A DNA stretch of 64,000 nt, from NCBI RefSeq assembly GCF_020889705.1, contig NZ_JACMYP010000005.1:33031-97030 (forward strand), in the 5' to 3' direction. Shown one piece after another: positions 61,933 through 64,000 of the stretch. Source of the DNA: Bradyrhizobium altum (GTDB taxonomy: Bacteria; Pseudomonadota; Alphaproteobacteria; Rhizobiales; Xanthobacteraceae). Every line of letters begins with the position of its first letter. The stretch's first letter is position 1. The position numbers and the translations under genes are program-made. The notes below the pieces were generated by a model. That model was not told the DNA's origin, did not search any database, and saw only the letters and a list, made by a program, of their open reading frames with translations.

Positions 61933-62859
61933 ATGGCCAATATCCGAGTTCTCGCCACCGATCTCGAGTTTCCCGAAGGTCCCGTCGTCATGCCCGACGG
62001 TTCGGTCGTGCTGGTCGAAATCCGCGGCCAGCGGCTGACCCGGGTCTATCCCGACGGCCGCAAGGAGATCGTGGCCAAGGTGCCGGGCGGCCCGAACGGC
62101 GCGGCGCTCGGCCCCGACGGCAAGATGTACGTCTGCAACAATGGCGGCTTCTCCTGGATCCCGACCCGCAACATGATCATGCCGGGACCGCAGCCGGAGG
62201 ATTATCTCGGCGGTTCGATCCAGCGCGTCGATCTGCAATCCGGCAAGGTCGAGACCGTGGTGACGAAGTGCGGCGAACATGAGCTGCGCGGGCCGAACGA
62301 TCTGGTGTTCGACAGGCAGGGCGGCCTGTGGTTCTCCGATCTCGGCAAGCGCCGCGCCCGCGAGATGGATGTCGGCGCATTCTATTATCTGAAGCCCGGC
62401 ATGAACGAGATCGCCGAGGCCGTGCACGGCATCCTGCCGGCCAACGGCATCGGCCTGTCACCGGACGAAAAGACCGTCTACATCGCGGAGACCCCGACGG
62501 CGCGGCTGTGGGCCTATGAGGTGTCCGAGCCCGGCACCATCAAGCCGCGCGACGTGATCTATCGCGGCGAGCGCGGCAAGCCGATCGCGGGTCTCGGTGG
62601 CTACCAGATGTTCGACTCGCTCGCAGTCGAAGCGTCGGGCAATGTCTGCGTCGCGACGCTGATCTCGGGCTGCATCTCGGTGATCGCGCCTGACGGCACC
62701 GTGGTCGAGCAGGTGCCGACCGGCGACCGCGTCACCACTAACATCGCCTTCGGCGGCCCCGACCTGAAGACCGCCTACATCACGCTGTCGGGCAAGGGCG
62801 AGCTGATCGCGATGGACTGGTCGCGGCCGGGATTGCCGCTGAATTTTCTGAATAAGTGA
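61933..62859 (+). CDS. SMP-30/gluconolactonase family protein
   Basis: A 308-aa six-bladed beta-propeller of the SMP-30/gluconolactonase family. Blocks include LEFPEGPVVMPDGSVVLVEI near residue 10 with the metal-binding Glu, GPNGAALGPDGKMYVCNNGG, GPNDLVFDRQGGLWFSD and NGIGLSPDEKTVYIAETPTA, where Asn and Asp ligands occur. It probably opens a sugar or other lactone; the substrate is unknown. The ATG at 61933 follows GGGAGG five bases upstream; an upstream ATG at 61915 is less likely. Confidence 0.88.
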   Translation: MANIRVLATDLEFPEGPVVMPDGSVVLVEIRGQRLTRVYPDGRKEIVAKVPGGPNGAALGPDGKMYVCNNGGFSWIPTRNMIMPGPQPEDYLGGSIQRVDLQSGKVETVVTKCGEHELRGPNDLVFDRQGGLWFSDLGKRRAREMDVGAFYYLKPGMNEIAEAVHGILPANGIGLSPDEKTVYIAETPTARLWAYEVSEPGTIKPRDVIYRGERGKPIAGLGGYQMFDSLAVEASGNVCVATLISGCISVIAPDGTVVEQVPTGDRVTTNIAFGGPDLKTAYITLSGKGELIAMDWSRPGLPLNFLNK

Positions 62860-62867
62860 CGTAAGAA

Positions 62868-62954
62868 CGTCATTGCGAGCGAAGCGAAGCAATCCATGCA
62901 GCCACGAACACGGAGGGAGTGGATTGCTTCGTCGCTTCGCTCCTCGCAATGACG
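62868..62954. repeat. Palindromic repeat, family A copy 2
   Basis: CGTCATTGCGAGCGAAGCG.. to ..CGCTTCGCTCCTCGCAATGACG with GAAGCAATCCA / TGGATTGCTTC inner arms, between the SMP-30 and GNAT genes and ending 13 bp before the GNAT start. Confidence 0.9.
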
Positions 62955-62967
62955 GAAAGGAATCAAA

Positions 62968-63561
62968 ATGCCCTGGCTTGAACCGGTCACCCTTCGCGGC
63001 GCGCATGCGCGGCTCGAACCGCTGTCCCATGATCATCGCGACGGTCTCGTCGACGCAGTGAAGGACGGCGGTCTCTCTCAACTCTGGTACACCTCGATCC
63101 CGCAGCCGGAGAACATGGCCAAGGAGATCGACCGAAGGCTCGGCCTGCAGGCGGCCGGATCGATGCTGCCGTTCACCGTGTTCGATGCCGACGGCCGGAT
63201 CTCGGGCATGTCGACCTACATGAACGTCGACACGCCGAACCGCCGCGTCGAGATCGGCTCGACTTGGTACGCCAAGCGTGTGCAGCGCAGCGCGGTCAAC
63301 ACGCAGTGCAAACTGCTGCTGCTCCAACACGCCTTCGAGAAGCTCGATTGCATCGCGGTCGAGTTCCGCACGCATTTCTTCAATCACCAGAGTCGGCGCG
63401 GCATCGAGCGTTTGGGCGCCAAGCAGGACGGCATCCTGCGCAGCCATCAGATCGCGCCCAACGGTACGTTGCGCGACACCGTGGTTTACAGCATCATCGC
63501 CAGCGAATGGCCGACGGTGAAGGCGCATCTCAATTATCAACTCAACGAAAAGCCGCGCTGA
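62968..63561 (+). CDS. GNAT family N-acetyltransferase (RimJ/RimL-like)
   Basis: A 197-aa acetyltransferase of the RimJ/RimL-like group: VTLRGAHARLEPLSHDHRDG at the N-terminus, RRVEIGSTWYAKRVQRSAVN in the middle, and LLLQHAFEKLDCIAVEFRTHFFNHQSRRGIERLGA toward the C-terminus (the last quoted as two joined blocks of the acceptor and CoA region). The substrate is unknown. AAAGGAA precedes the ATG; the family A repeat occupies the upstream gap. Confidence 0.82.
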   Translation: MPWLEPVTLRGAHARLEPLSHDHRDGLVDAVKDGGLSQLWYTSIPQPENMAKEIDRRLGLQAAGSMLPFTVFDADGRISGMSTYMNVDTPNRRVEIGSTWYAKRVQRSAVNTQCKLLLLQHAFEKLDCIAVEFRTHFFNHQSRRGIERLGAKQDGILRSHQIAPNGTLRDTVVYSIIASEWPTVKAHLNYQLNEKPR

Positions 63562-63589
63562 CACTTTGGTCGGCGCCAGAAGCGAGACG

Positions 63590-64000
63590 ATGGAAACGTT
63601 CGATTATGTGATCATCGGCGCAGGCTCCGCCGGGAGCGTGCTGACCAACCGGTTGAGTGAAGACGCTGCCGTCACGGTGTGCGTGCTCGAGGCGGGGCCG
63701 AGCGACTGGCATCCCTACATCCATCTGCCGGCCGGCTTCATCAAGACCTTCCACATGAAGAGCGTGAACTGGGCCTACCAGCAGGAGGTGGGTCCCTACA
63801 CCGGCGGGCGCAGCATCTACGCGCCGCGCGGCAAGACGCTCGGCGGCTCGTCCTCGATCAACGGCCACATCTACAATCGCGGCCAGCGCCAGGATTTCGA
63901 CACCTGGGCGCAGCTCGGCAATCGCGGCTGGGGCTATCCCGACGTGCTGCCGTACTTCCGGCGCATGGAGAGAAGGATCGGCGAGGGCGACGACACCTAT
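63590..64000 (+). CDS. GMC oxidoreductase, C-terminus beyond window edge
   Basis: N-terminal 137 codons of a glucose-methanol-choline oxidoreductase, cut by the window end. The FAD motif is FDYVIIGAGSAGSVLTNRLS near residue 4 and the second GMC block is RGKTLGGSSSINGHIYNRGQ near 83-102. It oxidises an alcohol with FAD; choline dehydrogenase-like members are closest by eye. It starts 28 bp after the GNAT gene on the same strand. Confidence 0.9.
   Translation, partial: METFDYVIIGAGSAGSVLTNRLSEDAAVTVCVLEAGPSDWHPYIHLPAGFIKTFHMKSVNWAYQQEVGPYTGGRSIYAPRGKTLGGSSSINGHIYNRGQRQDFDTWAQLGNRGWGYPDVLPYFRRMERRIGEGDDTY

Overview
The window is a GC-rich stretch of alphaproteobacterial chromosome, almost certainly from Bradyrhizobium or a close relative. 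The signs are a cytochrome b/c1 fusion gene (fbcH) behind a Rieske gene, a fused trpEG gene preceded by a Trp-rich leader peptide, a CcrM-type methyltransferase, and at least seven families of intergenic palindromic repeats of the kind I associate with Bradyrhizobium. It is a mostly housekeeping region with no prophage, IS element, CRISPR array, rRNA or tRNA that I can see. Genes lie on both strands in short operons.

Layout. 0-2.4 kb: truncated metallophosphoesterase, Nudix, GNAT and EthD genes. 2.4-5.4 kb: a ZnuD-like TonB-dependent receptor and a DUF2946 gene behind a 23-bp Zur-like operator. 5.5-12.3 kb: a moxR-DUF58-BatA/DUF4159-membrane protein operon whose DUF4159 gene carries a one-base frameshift. 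12.5-15.8 kb: DUF1285, CoA pyrophosphatase, DUF6111, CCA-adding enzyme, DUF2158. 15.8-19 kb: a frameshifted HAD gene, hemF, queD, queE, trmL. 19.2-21.9 kb: the bc1 complex. 22-27 kb: dienelactone hydrolase, extradiol dioxygenase, trp leader plus trpEG, apt. 27-32 kb: two ParA-like P-loop proteins, M48 protease, LemA, Rsm22. 32-39 kb: smc, a DsbA-like gene, a dciA-like gene, higBA, mutY. 39-44.7 kb: thioesterase, FAD monooxygenase, two GSTs, LysR with a divergent SnoaL gene, DUF1127. 45-55.5 kb: ccrM, YpfJ-type metallopeptidase, moaB, MarR-GNAT, GT2, a radical SAM gene, VOC, rnhB, GT39, uracil-DNA glycosylase. 55.7-64 kb: ETF-QO, a TPR protein, ispE, a 1.2-kb non-coding repeat island, an SMP-30 gene, GNAT, and a truncated GMC oxidoreductase.

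Regulation legible in the sequence includes the Zur-like box, a trp attenuator whose leader may be translated from a leaderless mRNA, a CtrA-like box and two GANTC sites in front of ccrM, a palindromic operator abutting higB, and a palindrome in front of the MarR-GNAT gene. The least explained features are a roughly 420-nt non-coding element near 61.3 kb that folds into a multibranched structure, and a 14-bp palindrome (TGCGCAATTGCGCA) nested inside two otherwise unrelated repeat families.

Limits: all family assignments come from reading translated sequence and remembered family motifs; no search or folding program was run. Starts were chosen from ribosome binding sites where visible and are otherwise tentative.
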